Assembly (NCBI GenBank): GCA_946532115.1
Contig: CAMNBC010000012.1
Coordinates: 1 to 32,427, forward strand
DNA: 32,427 nucleotides
Source of the DNA: an uncultured Treponema sp.
GTDB taxonomy: Bacteria > Spirochaetota > Spirochaetia > Treponematales > Treponemataceae
Direction of reading: 5' to 3'
The notes under the pieces are model-generated. The model saw nothing but the letters and a program-made list of their open reading frames with translations, was not told the DNA's origin and made no database searches. A program made the translations under genes and the position numbers. This document shows, one piece after another, positions 9,064 through 17,233 of the stretch (positions within the stretch are counted from its first letter, which is position 1; every line of letters begins with the position of its first letter).

Positions 9064-9555
9064 ATGGAAATTCAGCAGTTAATTGAACATGATGAGCTTA
9101 TAAACTATCTTCCTCACAAAGGAAAGATGTTTCTGCTTTCACGTGTAACACAGCATGATGTTAATAATCACACAATTACAAGTGAATATGATATTACAGA
9201 AAACTGTATTTTCTATGAGCCGGAGTTTGATGGTGTTCCAAGCTGGGTTGGTTTTGAGTTTATGGCTCAGTGTATTTCAGCCCTTACAGGAATTACAAAT
9301 ACAATAAAAGGCCGTACACCACTTCCTGGTTTTATTCTCAGTGTAATGGAATTCAAAGCTGATGTTGGATATCTAAAAAATAATACAACAATTCAGATGA
9401 AAGCGATTGAAGATTTCCGTGATGATGAAAATCATGTTTTCCGCTATATCTGTGAATTGTATGCAGATAAGAATGATGAAAAACCGGTTGTTACTACAAA
9501 GGTTTCTGTAATGGAAACTGAAGATGCAGAAGCACTTTTTGGTGATAAGGCATAA
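9064..9555 (+). CDS. ApeP-like 3-hydroxyacyl-ACP dehydratase
   Basis: A 163-residue hot-dog protein. LPHKGKMFLLSRV near the N terminus carries the predicted catalytic His18, as in FabZ-type LPHR/K motifs. WVGFEFMAQCISALTG (residues 61-76) is the central helix, with Glu65 as its acidic partner. It matches the COG4706/ApeP group. Together with the ApeI-like protein it would form the dehydratase step that produces conjugated double bonds. AAGGAG lies about ten bases before the ATG. It is the last gene of the long + strand run, followed by a strong shared terminator. Confidence 0.8.
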   Translation: MEIQQLIEHDELINYLPHKGKMFLLSRVTQHDVNNHTITSEYDITENCIFYEPEFDGVPSWVGFEFMAQCISALTGITNTIKGRTPLPGFILSVMEFKADVGYLKNNTTIQMKAIEDFRDDENHVFRYICELYADKNDEKPVVTTKVSVMETEDAEALFGDKA

Positions 9556-9582
9556 AAAGATATTTTCAATTCATCTAGACAT

Positions 9583-9618
9583 AAAAAAAACGACCTGCTT
9601 TTGCAGATCGTTTTTTTT
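9583..9618. terminator. Bidirectional rho-independent terminator
   Basis: Stem of 16 bases per arm (9583-9598 and 9603-9618) around a TTTT loop, with one C:A mismatch on + that becomes a G:U pair on the minus transcript. It has A-run and T-run flanks, so it works in both directions. It sits between the converging dehydratase (+) and ketoreductase (-) genes. Confidence 0.85.
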
Positions 9619-9636
9619 ATGTCATATCAATAAGAA

Positions 9637-10389
9637 TTACATACCACCGTCAATTTCAATACACTGGCGTGTGATGTATGCGGCACCTTCGCTGAGAAGG
9701 AATACAGCAGCGGCTGCAATCTCTTCCGGCTTACCGGCACGTCCCATTGGAATTGTCTGCATGATGATGTCATATACTTCCGGGCGGATAGCTTTTGTCA
9801 TATCAGTTTCAATTACACCTGGTGCAATTGCGTTACATGTAATTCCACGGCCGGCAAGTTCAACTGCAAGTGCTTTTGTTGCACCAATAATTCCTGCTTT
9901 AGATGCACTGTAGTTTGTCTGACCACGGTTACCGTCACAACCACTTACAGAAGAAATTGTGATAATGCGTCCACCGCGTTTATTTTTACGGCTTGCCATT
10001 GGCATCAAAAGCGGATTAATTACGTTATAGAAACTATCGAGGTTTGTGTGAATAACCTTATCCCAATCCTCGCCGCTCATAGCAACAAATGTATTGTCGC
10101 GGGTAACACCTGCATTATTTACGATTCCCCAGAGAACTCCGTGCTTTGCGCTTAATTCACCGAGCTTAGTTTTACAATCTTCACGGTTTGAAACATCAAA
10201 CTGAATCAGTTCACCATCTCCGCCTGCTGCCTTAATCTGAGCAAGAGTTTCCTCAGCTTTTCCCTGACTTCCATTGTAATGGCAGATTACATAATATCCG
10301 GCCTTGGCAGCTTCAACAGCTATAGCACGACCAATACCACCACTGGCACCAGTTACAAGAACTTTCTTATCAGCATTTAAGTTTTCCAT
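9637..10389 (-). CDS. 3-oxoacyl-ACP reductase, SDR family (FabG/ApeQ-like)
   Basis: A 250-residue short-chain dehydrogenase with the cofactor motif TGASGGIG (residues 13-20), NNAG (91-94), and the catalytic Ser147, Tyr160, Lys164 in SSVSG...NYSASKAG; the 13-residue Ser-Tyr spacing equals that of E. coli FabG. It would reduce 3-ketoacyl-ACP with NADPH. A GAGGT site lies four bases before the ATG. It is inverted relative to the other cluster genes and converges on the ApeP-like gene. FabG homologues also serve ordinary fatty acid synthesis, so a dual role is possible; the cluster order argues for ApeQ. Confidence 0.88.
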   Translation of the reverse strand: MENLNADKKVLVTGASGGIGRAIAVEAAKAGYYVICHYNGSQGKAEETLAQIKAAGGDGELIQFDVSNREDCKTKLGELSAKHGVLWGIVNNAGVTRDNTFVAMSGEDWDKVIHTNLDSFYNVINPLLMPMASRKNKRGGRIITISSVSGCDGNRGQTNYSASKAGIIGATKALAVELAGRGITCNAIAPGVIETDMTKAIRPEVYDIIMQTIPMGRAGKPEEIAAAAVFLLSEGAAYITRQCIEIDGGM

Positions 10390-10451
10390 ATTTACCTCGC
10401 AGTATTTTTATAAAATAATTTTATCATAGAGAAAAATATTTTACTAGATAA

Positions 10452-10480
10452 TTTTGACAGTTTTGAAAAAAATGTCAAAA
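10452..10480. promoter_or_regulatory. Inverted repeat TTTTGACA-N13-TGTCAAAA, possible operator
   Basis: Perfect 8-base arms at 10452-10459 and 10473-10480, centres 21 bases apart (two helical turns), in the divergent gap between the ketoreductase and ketosynthase genes. A third half-site TGTCAA occurs at 10499-10504. The TTGACA core is also a consensus -35, so part of this may simply be promoter sequence. Confidence 0.4.
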
Positions 10481-10543
10481 ACGTTTTCTGAAATAAACTG
10501 TCAATTACAGAATATTGCATTTTAGTCATTTTTCTTATATGCT

Positions 10544-10549
10544 TATAAT
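10544..10549 (+). promoter_or_regulatory. -10 element for the second ketosynthase
   Basis: Perfect TATAAT with a near-extended TG three bases upstream. The -35 region at 10521-10526 (TTTAGT) is weak. The predicted transcription start is near 10556, about 35 bases before the ATG. Confidence 0.5.
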
Positions 10550-10590
10550 ATTATTCTAAATTTTTGTTTTAACTTATGGAAGGAATTAAT

Positions 10591-11859
10591 ATGGAATTCA
10601 CTAAACCTAATGGAAAACGTCGTGTTGTTGTTACTGGCGGTGGTATGGTGTCGGCTCTTGGTCGCGATTGGGAAACCGCTTATGCAAATCTTAAGACTTG
10701 TAAAAATAAAATTCGTTATATGCCGGAGTGGGAACGTTATACTAAGATGAATACTCGTCTGGCTTGTCCTTTTGATGAGCCTCTTCCAAGTTTTCCACGT
10801 AAGAAGGTTCGTGGCATGGGCCGTGTCGCTTTGCTTGGACTTCTTTCTACACACGACGCTCTTGCTATGGCAGGCCTTCTTGCAGAAGATGGTGACGATG
10901 TAATTGAAGAACTTAAGAACGGACGTACTGGTATTGCTTACGGAACCTGTATGGGAAGTATGGATGCTATCGGCGATCTTGCAAAAATGGTTGAGACAGG
11001 GGATTCAAGCCACCTCAACAGCCAGACTTACATTAAGGCTATGCCACAGACAAATGCTTGTAACATGAGCGTTTACTGGCAGATTCGCGGTCGTGTAATT
11101 ATTACTGATACTGCTTGTACTTCTGGCAGCCAGTCAATCGGTTACGGTTACGAAGCAATTGAAGACGGACGTCAGGAAATTATGATTTGTGGTGGTGCAG
11201 AAGAGCTTTCTGCTCCAGATGCCGCAATTTTCGATACTCTTGGTGCTACATCTTGTTTGAATAAAACTCCAGACCAGACACCAAAATGTTTCGATAAAGA
11301 CCGCGATGGTCTTGTAATTGGTGAAGGTGCAGGTACTTTGATTCTGGAAGATCTTGAACACGCTGTAAAACGCGGTGCAAAGATTTACTGTGAAATTGCA
11401 GGTTTTGCAACAAACATGGACGGTTCACATATCACTTCACCTAACAGTGAAACTCAGGCTAAATGTCTTGAAATGGCAATTGAAGATGCTGGAATCAGCA
11501 AGGATCAGATTGCTTACGTAAATGCTCACGGAACAGCAACTCCACATGGAGATATTTCTGAGACTCAGGCAGTTTACAAGGCATTTGGTCGTGCAGTACC
11601 AATCAGTTCTACAAAATCATACATTGGTCACATTCTTGGTGCCTGTGGTTGTGTAGAAAGCTGGCTTACAATCAATATGATGAACGAAGGCTGGTTCCAT
11701 CCGAACGTAAACCTGGTAAACATCGATCCAGAGTGTGCTCCACTTGACTACATCACAGGTGAAGGCCGTAAGATTGACGCTGAATATGTTATGGCTAACA
11801 ACTTTGCTTTTGGTGGAGTTAATACATCATTGATTTTTAAGAAATGGTCTGATAAATAA
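10591..11859 (+). CDS. Beta-ketoacyl-ACP synthase (ApeR-like)
   Basis: A 422-residue ketosynthase with a full triad: Cys176 in DTACTSGSQS, His313 in NAHGTATPHGD, His347 in TKSYIGHILG, with Lys342. ATG 10591 is preferred over the in-frame ATG at 10576 because GGAAGGA (10578-10584) lies six bases ahead of it, while the upstream ATG overlaps that site. It resembles the ApeR group, a homodimeric ketosynthase thought to start or support chain building. It has its own promoter in the divergent gap, so it can be expressed separately from the + strand run ending at 9555. It is only distantly like the first ketosynthase in this cluster. Confidence 0.86.
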   Translation: MEFTKPNGKRRVVVTGGGMVSALGRDWETAYANLKTCKNKIRYMPEWERYTKMNTRLACPFDEPLPSFPRKKVRGMGRVALLGLLSTHDALAMAGLLAEDGDDVIEELKNGRTGIAYGTCMGSMDAIGDLAKMVETGDSSHLNSQTYIKAMPQTNACNMSVYWQIRGRVIITDTACTSGSQSIGYGYEAIEDGRQEIMICGGAEELSAPDAAIFDTLGATSCLNKTPDQTPKCFDKDRDGLVIGEGAGTLILEDLEHAVKRGAKIYCEIAGFATNMDGSHITSPNSETQAKCLEMAIEDAGISKDQIAYVNAHGTATPHGDISETQAVYKAFGRAVPISSTKSYIGHILGACGCVESWLTINMMNEGWFHPNVNLVNIDPECAPLDYITGEGRKIDAEYVMANNFAFGGVNTSLIFKKWSDK

Positions 11860-11873
11860 TATTTAGACTGCTT

Positions 11874-11947
11874 TGCTTATCTCGCTATGGCATAAAACGA
11901 AAACGTCATTGCGAGATAAGCACACTTAGCGTGCGACGCGAAGCAAT
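11874..11947. repeat. Inverted repeat with GTCATTGCGAG-type palindromic repeat
   Basis: Perfect 12-base arms TGCTTATCTCGC (11874-11885) and GCGAGATAAGCA (11911-11922). The right arm lies in a GTCATTGCGAG...GAAGCAAT unit whose ends ATTGC (11909-11913) and GCAAT (11943-11947) also pair. It lies between converging genes and may act as a terminator, although it has no T-run. Confidence 0.6.
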
Positions 11948-11953
11948 TCATAA

Positions 11954-13057
11954 TTAAAAACTTCCGATAACCTGATTTTTTCCGGTATTTTTTGCATTAT
12001 ATAGATTCTGATCTGCAATATTTATAAGGTGATGCAGATCTTCAAATGAACTTACAAAACCGTGTGTATATCCACCACTGAAATTAAATTCATCTTTAGT
12101 ACATTCTTTTGCAATTCTAATTTTTTCAAGGAATAATTCTTCGCTGATTTCTGGAAGAACAATAAGATATTCATCCCCACCATAACGATAGCAGTGAGTT
12201 TTGCCAAAATTATTCTGCATTATAGAAGCCAGACGTTTTAATAATTCATCGCCAAAATGATGCCCCTTTGTATCATTGTAAATCTTAAAATTATCAATAT
12301 CGGTAAGCATAACAATAAATGATGAATTCAGATTAGGATTATCTGCGTCTTCAAAATCCATGTTTAAGGCAGTGCGATTTTTAAGCTTTGTCAGAAAATC
12401 ATAACGTGATGCATTACGCAGCTGTTCAGCAAGGGCATGATTTAGTACATTATGATTTGCAATTCTTAAGAACTGTTGATAGTGGGCAATATTTACGATT
12501 ATTAAGAAAAACATAATAACAGGATAGTTTACTCTTGTCGCATTAGAAATCCCGCTGGTAGTTGCCATCAGATAATAGAAAAGACCGAAGGGAATGGTTA
12601 TCAGCAGGATTGCCAGATAAGGTTTTATCATAAATAAACAGGATACAAATAGATTTACTGTAAGAAAAACAAGAATCTGTTCTCCATTAACAAAGTCTTT
12701 GATAGAAATGCATATTCCAAAAATCAAGACTGAAAAAATAAAGATAACCATTGATAAATCTAATGTAAACCGTTTAAAATGTGTTTTCTTAATCTTGTGG
12801 TAAGTTGAATAAGCAAAAAACTGTGCTGCTGCAAGACATAAAAAAGCATAAAGTTTTCTATAAAAAAGATTATTTGCTGAAGGTGCACGTCCGCTTCTTA
12901 TGCAATAAATGATTGTATTGAGGAAAAATGAAAATTCAACAATCATTACAATAAAAGAGGCTGGCTGAGCTATTTTGAGATTTTCAGAATCAAGAAAGAA
13001 TTGAACGTCTGGATGTAATTTATCAAGACCCAGAATCTTTTTAATTTTTAAAAGCAT
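11954..13057 (-). CDS. Membrane diguanylate cyclase (GGDEF domain)
   Basis: A 367-residue protein with about six hydrophobic segments between residues ~30 and ~190 and a C-terminal GGDEF domain (~215-365). The active loop is RYGGDEYLIV, a tolerated GGDEF variant, and the upstream metal/substrate part TDIDNFKIYNDTKGHHFGDELL is intact, so synthesis of cyclic di-GMP from GTP is likely. No RxxD inhibitory site is present at the usual place before GGDEY, which suggests weak product inhibition. The N-terminal membrane sensor is not a domain I recognise. AAGGGAAG precedes the ATG. It converges on the ketosynthase gene. Confidence 0.88.
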   Translation of the reverse strand: MLLKIKKILGLDKLHPDVQFFLDSENLKIAQPASFIVMIVEFSFFLNTIIYCIRSGRAPSANNLFYRKLYAFLCLAAAQFFAYSTYHKIKKTHFKRFTLDLSMVIFIFSVLIFGICISIKDFVNGEQILVFLTVNLFVSCLFMIKPYLAILLITIPFGLFYYLMATTSGISNATRVNYPVIMFFLIIVNIAHYQQFLRIANHNVLNHALAEQLRNASRYDFLTKLKNRTALNMDFEDADNPNLNSSFIVMLTDIDNFKIYNDTKGHHFGDELLKRLASIMQNNFGKTHCYRYGGDEYLIVLPEISEELFLEKIRIAKECTKDEFNFSGGYTHGFVSSFEDLHHLINIADQNLYNAKNTGKNQVIGSF

Positions 13058-13076
13058 AAACTTCCCTTCAATTATA

Positions 13077-13105
13077 AATTTACCCTACATCTTCGAAGGT
13101 GTCAA
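13077..13105 (-). promoter_or_regulatory. Promoter of the diguanylate cyclase gene
   Basis: Consensus TTGACA (13105-13100), 17-base spacer, TAAATT (13082-13077), ending about 20 bases before the ATG at 13057. A perfect TATAAT at 13076-13071 is also present but at a spacing of 23. Confidence 0.5.
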
Positions 13106-13116
13106 CTAATAAATTA

Positions 13117-13145
13117 TTGTGAAAAAAGTCTAAATACGATATAAT
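13117..13145 (+). promoter_or_regulatory. Promoter of the DUF1846 gene, almost leaderless
   Basis: TTGTGA (13117-13122), exactly 17 bases, TATAAT (13140-13145). The start codon begins only ten bases after the -10 element and no Shine-Dalgarno sequence precedes it, so the 5' leader would be 0-4 bases. Confidence 0.6.
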
Positions 13146-13155
13146 TAAATCCCGT

Positions 13156-14637
13156 ATGAAAAACGGGTTTGATAATGATAAATATCTGAAGATTCAATCA
13201 GAACACATTAAAGAAAGGATCGCTAAATTTGGCGATAAGCTCTATCTTGAATTCGGTGGAAAGCTTTTTGATGACTACCACGCTTCCCGAGTTCTTCCTG
13301 GTTTCCAGCCGGACTCTAAGCTTCGCATGCTCATGCAGCTGGCCGACGTTGCGGAAATTGTAATTGTAATCAGTGCAGTTGATATTGAAAAAAACAAGGT
13401 TCGCAGTGATTTGGGAATCACTTATGACAAGGACGTTTTGCGCCTTCGTGATGAATTCCAGAGTCGCGGCCTTATGGTAGGAAGCGTTGTAATTACTCAT
13501 TATACAGGTCAGGAAGCAGCAAAAGCTTTCCGCGGTAAGCTTAAAAAAATGGGAATAAAAGCTTACTATCACTATACTATCCCTGGATATCCTTCAAACG
13601 TACCTCTCATTGCCAGTGACGAAGGTTTTGGTAAGAATGATTATATTGAAACTACAAGACCGCTCGTTGTAATTACTGCCCCTGGCCCTGGAAGTGGAAA
13701 AATGGCAACCTGCCTTTCTCAGCTTTATCACGAAAATAAGCGTGGAATTAAGGCCGGTTATGCTAAGTTTGAAACCTTCCCAATCTGGAACCTTCCTCTT
13801 AAGCATCCTGTAAATCTTGCTTACGAAGCGGCTACTGCAGACCTTAATGACGTAAACATGATTGACCCATGGCATCTCGAAGCCTATGGAGAAACTACCG
13901 TAAACTACAACCGCGATATTGAAATTTTCCCGGTTCTGGATGCAATTTTCAAGGGCATTTACGGAAAGAATCCATATAAGTCACCAACTGATATGGGTGT
14001 TAATATGGCGGGCTATTGTATTTATGATGATGATGCCTGCTGTGAAGCAAGTAAGCAGGAAATTATCCGCCGCTATTATGAGACTCTTGGACGTCTTGTT
14101 GAAGGTAATGCAGAAGAATCCGAAGCCGATAAGATTGAGCTTTTGATGCAGCAGGCCCAGATTACAACTGATGACCGCAAGGTTACTGTTGCTGCAAAAG
14201 AGCGTGCGGCTAAGTCTAAATCAATCTGTGCAGCAATTGAACTTGCTGATGGAACTATTATTACTTCGGAAACGACAGAGCTTTTGGGTACTTCTGCGGC
14301 CCTTATTTTAAATGCAACAAAACATCTTGCAGGTCTTGATCACAAGCTCAAGCTTATTCCAAAAGAGATGATAGAACCAATTCAGAATATGAAGGTAAAT
14401 TATTTAAGTGGAAACAATCCTCGCCTTCATACAGATGAGGTTCTTGTTGCACTTGCAATGCTTTCGAAAGAAGACGAAAACTGTCATAAGGCAATTGAAC
14501 AGCTGCCAAAACTTCGTGGCTGTCAGGTTCATACTACTGTTATGTTGAGTGAAGTTGATAGAAAGATTTTCAAGAAGCTCGGCTGTGTTTTGACTTGCGA
14601 GCCGATTAGTAAGAAGCAGAAACCGCTTATAGGTTAA
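13156..14637 (+). CDS. DUF1846 family protein
   Basis: A 493-residue protein matching the DUF1846 family along its full length. The opening GFDNDKYLKIQSEHIKERI and KLYLEFGGKLFDDYHASRVL is highly typical, and a glycine-rich loop APGPGSGKMATC lies near residues 174-185. Structures of relatives are known but the biochemical role is not settled; the loop suggests nucleotide or phosphate binding, which is inference. The start fits the conserved N terminus. It has its own promoter, with the ATG in the loop of a small hairpin (CCCGT 13151-13155, ACGGG 13163-13167). A three-unit palindromic repeat follows the stop. Confidence 0.88.
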   Translation: MKNGFDNDKYLKIQSEHIKERIAKFGDKLYLEFGGKLFDDYHASRVLPGFQPDSKLRMLMQLADVAEIVIVISAVDIEKNKVRSDLGITYDKDVLRLRDEFQSRGLMVGSVVITHYTGQEAAKAFRGKLKKMGIKAYYHYTIPGYPSNVPLIASDEGFGKNDYIETTRPLVVITAPGPGSGKMATCLSQLYHENKRGIKAGYAKFETFPIWNLPLKHPVNLAYEAATADLNDVNMIDPWHLEAYGETTVNYNRDIEIFPVLDAIFKGIYGKNPYKSPTDMGVNMAGYCIYDDDACCEASKQEIIRRYYETLGRLVEGNAEESEADKIELLMQQAQITTDDRKVTVAAKERAAKSKSICAAIELADGTIITSETTELLGTSAALILNATKHLAGLDHKLKLIPKEMIEPIQNMKVNYLSGNNPRLHTDEVLVALAMLSKEDENCHKAIEQLPKLRGCQVHTTVMLSEVDRKIFKKLGCVLTCEPISKKQKPLIG

Positions 14638-14644
14638 AAAAAAG

Positions 14645-14735
14645 ATTGCCCGGTCAAGCCGGGCAATGACAAATGTGTCACCCCGAACTAGTTTCGGGGT
14701 CTTTTTTTGAGATGCTGAAACAAGTTCAGCATGAC
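14645..14735. repeat. Three palindromic repeat units in series
   Basis: Unit 1: ATTGCCCGG/CCGGGCAAT with loop TCAAG (14645-14667), followed by GAC. Unit 2: GTCA then ACCCCGAA/TTCGGGGT arms (14680-14700) with loop CTAGT, followed by a T-run. Unit 3: ATGCTGAA/TTCAGCAT (14712-14732) with loop ACAAG, then GAC. The second unit plus its T-run could end the DUF1846 transcript. Confidence 0.85.
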
Positions 14736-14740
14736 ACATA

Positions 14741-15094
14741 TTATCTTATTATAAACTTCCATGTTTCCAGTGTGGTTAAAAACTGAACAACTCTGTTCAG
14801 CATTTTATCTGTTTCGTCTGGAAAGGCTTCGTTCATTTTTTCAAGAAGGTCGTTCACCGTTGCGGTGCCGTCAAGGGTAAGCCACAAGGTTGATCCGTAT
14901 TTATCCAGAGCAATGTGGCTTACACGCGGACGATGAAAAAACTTCTGGGCAATGGAATTAAAAAATCCCTTGTTTACCATATCAACTTCAACAAAGCCGT
15001 CATCTTTTACACGCCACTGAATTTCAGCATTTTTGATAAATACTAAATCCATATAGTTTGCAGGAAGCTTTCGTGTTTTAGTCTTGTTTTTCAT
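14741..15094 (-). CDS. PqqD-like small protein
   Basis: A 117-residue protein resembling the PqqD family: a conserved hydrophobic start, WLTLDGTATVNDLLEKM in the middle (helix-turn region typical of PqqD folds) and a C-terminal helix LNRVVQFLTTLE. PqqD-type domains bind the leader of a ribosomally made peptide and hand it to a radical SAM or other modifying enzyme. No such enzyme or precursor peptide is visible nearby, so its role is open. ATG 15094 is preferred over GTG 15100 because GAGGT (15105-15101) sits six bases before the ATG and directly abuts the GTG. Confidence 0.65.
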   Translation of the reverse strand: MKNKTKTRKLPANYMDLVFIKNAEIQWRVKDDGFVEVDMVNKGFFNSIAQKFFHRPRVSHIALDKYGSTLWLTLDGTATVNDLLEKMNEAFPDETDKMLNRVVQFLTTLETWKFIIR

Positions 15095-15116
15095 CGCCAC
15101 ACCTCAATTAAAAGTC

Positions 15117-15133
15117 GGCAAGCACAGCTTGCC
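15117..15133. repeat. Small perfect hairpin
   Basis: GGCAAGC and GCTTGCC around an ACA loop, between the PqqD-like gene and the OPT transporter gene. Confidence 0.55.
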
Positions 15134-15160
15134 TCTGTGCCGTTCTTTCGATGAACCTAA

Positions 15161-15184
15161 AATGGCCCGCTGTCGCAGCCCATT
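15161..15184 (-). terminator. Hairpin after the OPT transporter gene
   Basis: On the minus strand, AATGGGCTGC pairs with GCGGGCCATT around a GACA loop (ten pairs with one G:G mismatch and one wobble). It starts within a few bases of the transporter stop at 15187. The following T-run is only four bases, so it is a weak terminator at best. Confidence 0.5.
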
Positions 15185-15186
15185 TT

Positions 15187-17070
15187 TTAACGGTTCTTCG
15201 ATTTTCGGCATGTAAAAAGAATGAATGAGCCCAGCAAAAGAATAAAGAATGCAAGACCACCGAAGTTGCCGAGAACTCCGCCAAGGTCAATTGCTTCCAG
15301 AAGGCTCTTGCCGTTTGAAAGTGGAATTACTGCAAAGAGGGCAAGCAGAATACCAATGAGACCTTCACCGGCAATCATACCAGAACCGTAGAGTATACCC
15401 TTTTCAGTAATCTTAGCTCCTTCTTCACCCTTGCGGTCAAAGAAAGCACGCAAAAGTCCGCCCGCATAAATAGGAGCAGAAAGATGAATAGGAAGGTAAA
15501 GACCAATTGCAACAGGAAGAACTGGAATACCGATGATTTCAATTGCGATTGCAATTCCGGCACCAGTAAGAACTAAAGTCCATGGAAGTGAACCGCCCAT
15601 AACGCCTTCAACTACAAGCTTCATCAAAGTAGCCTGTGGGGCAGGGAGTTCTTTTGAACCGAAGCCCCATGCAGCATCGAGCAGGTACATGATTCCGCCG
15701 ATAGCAAAAGCAGAAACTACAGCACCAATCAATTCACCAAGCTGCTGATTTTTTGGAGTAGCACCAACGATATAACCAGTCTTCAAATCCTGAGAAATAT
15801 CACCGGCCATAGCGGCAATAATACAGATGATGGTTCCAATACAGATTGCAGAAGTCATGCCTGCAACACCGGTGTGGCCTGTTCCTTTAAGAAGAGCAGT
15901 TGCAATAATTAAAGTTGCAATGGCCATTCCAGATACCGGGTTGTTAGAAGAACCAACGAGACCAACCATACGGCTTGAAACTGTAGCAAAGAAGAAGCCG
16001 AATACAACGATAATCAAAGCACCAAGGAAACCAACAGGAATAGCCGGAAGAATCCAGATTACAAGAACGATTACAGCGGCCAGAATCAAAAGGAAGAGAG
16101 AAGGAAGATCGCGGTTAGTACGTTCTTCTACAGCCTCTTTATGACCAAAGCCCTTAATAGCCTTGTTAAAGGTCTTGATAATTGTAGGAAGAGATTTGAT
16201 AAGGCTGATGATACCACCAGTTGCAACAGCACCAGCTCCAATATAACGGATATAGCTGCTCCAGATTCCCCATGCGCCAAGTTCAGCAATTGAGGCTTTA
16301 GCTGGTGGAAGAATTGAAGAATCACCAAAGAAGTAAATTAAAGGAATTGCAACGAACCATCCGATTACACCACCAGCCATCATATAAGAAGAAATCTTCT
16401 TACCACAGATGTAACCAACACTTGCGAGGGCTGGGAGTACATCCATACCAAAGCCAGTTCCCAAAGACTTAATAGACCAGTCAATTTCTGATGGGAAGAG
16501 TTTGATTCCGTCTGCAATGAATTTGTAAACAGCAGAAATACCAAGACCAGAGAAAACGATTTTTGATTTTTCTCCACCTTCTTCACCGGCAAGAAGAACT
16601 TCTGCACAGGCAGTTCCTTCAGGGAATGGCAAAACACCATGCTCTTCTACAATAAGAGCTGAGCGGAGTGGAACCATGAAGATAAGTCCGAGAACTGCTG
16701 CACACAAAGAAATGATTGCGATTACCCAGAAGGAAGGCTTGTGAACAGCGTCGCTTTCTGCAGCCCACATAAAGAGAGCTGGCAAAGTAAAGATTGCTCC
16801 AGCAGCAAGAGATTCTCCTGCCGAACCAATTGTCTGCACCATGTTATTTTCCAGAATAGAATCGCGCTTCATAATGATGCGGATAATACCCATGGAAAGA
16901 ACAGCTGCTGGAATAGAAGCAGAAACGGTCATTCCAACACGCAGACCCAGATATGCATTTGCTGCGCCAAAGAGCACAGCAAGGATGATTCCCAGCGTGA
17001 TAGATACCGGTGTAATTTCCGGCATAATCTTATCCGCAGGGATAAAAGGTTTAAAAGATGTTTTTTCCAT
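15187..17070 (-). CDS. OPT family oligopeptide transporter
   Basis: A 627-residue polytopic inner-membrane protein with many hydrophobic helices, matching the prokaryotic OPT family. Diagnostic stretches are AYLGLRVGMTVSASIPAAV near the N terminus, NNPVSGMAIATL in the middle, and AGDISQDLKTGYIVGATPK further on. By family it imports small peptides (or metal chelates in the related YSL branch) with protons. ATG 17070 is preceded by AAAAGG three bases away and a TATAAT at 17085-17080. It seems to be a single-gene unit flanked by palindromic repeats on both sides. The substrate cannot be told from the sequence. Confidence 0.9.
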   Translation of the reverse strand: MEKTSFKPFIPADKIMPEITPVSITLGIILAVLFGAANAYLGLRVGMTVSASIPAAVLSMGIIRIIMKRDSILENNMVQTIGSAGESLAAGAIFTLPALFMWAAESDAVHKPSFWVIAIISLCAAVLGLIFMVPLRSALIVEEHGVLPFPEGTACAEVLLAGEEGGEKSKIVFSGLGISAVYKFIADGIKLFPSEIDWSIKSLGTGFGMDVLPALASVGYICGKKISSYMMAGGVIGWFVAIPLIYFFGDSSILPPAKASIAELGAWGIWSSYIRYIGAGAVATGGIISLIKSLPTIIKTFNKAIKGFGHKEAVEERTNRDLPSLFLLILAAVIVLVIWILPAIPVGFLGALIIVVFGFFFATVSSRMVGLVGSSNNPVSGMAIATLIIATALLKGTGHTGVAGMTSAICIGTIICIIAAMAGDISQDLKTGYIVGATPKNQQLGELIGAVVSAFAIGGIMYLLDAAWGFGSKELPAPQATLMKLVVEGVMGGSLPWTLVLTGAGIAIAIEIIGIPVLPVAIGLYLPIHLSAPIYAGGLLRAFFDRKGEEGAKITEKGILYGSGMIAGEGLIGILLALFAVIPLSNGKSLLEAIDLGGVLGNFGGLAFFILLLGSFILFTCRKSKNR

Positions 17071-17153
17071 AACCTTTTCATTATATAAAAATATACTATT
17101 ATCTTCTATAGGTGATATTTCGGTTATGGTGTAATTTTTTAGAGAATTGAAAA

Positions 17154-17230
17154 TGTCATTCCCGTGCTTGACACGGGAATCAGCATAAGGCAGTGAGTTG
17201 CAGATTGTCGGGTCAAGCCCGACAATGACA
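17154..17230. repeat. Two palindromic repeat units, inverted to each other
   Basis: Unit 1: ATTCCCGTG/CACGGGAAT with loop CTTGA (17158-17180). Unit 2: ATTGTCGGG/CCCGACAAT with loop TCAAG (17204-17226). The outer ends TGTCATT (17154-17160) and AATGACA (17224-17230) are also complementary. It lies between the OPT and YczE-like genes, both on the minus strand. Confidence 0.85.
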
Positions 17231-17233
17231 AGC

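Noticed and set aside
10454..10459. TTGACA read as a + strand -35 element
   Set aside because: No acceptable -10 lies 16-18 bases downstream (10477-10482 is A-rich without TATAAT); the TATAAT at 10544 is far too distant.
15108..15290. Short minus-strand frame overlapping the end of the OPT gene
   Set aside because: Out of frame with the transporter, passes through two hairpins, and shows no family resemblance.
14645..17230. Repeats considered as a CRISPR array
   Set aside because: Units differ in stem sequence, are not evenly spaced, and no cas gene is present.
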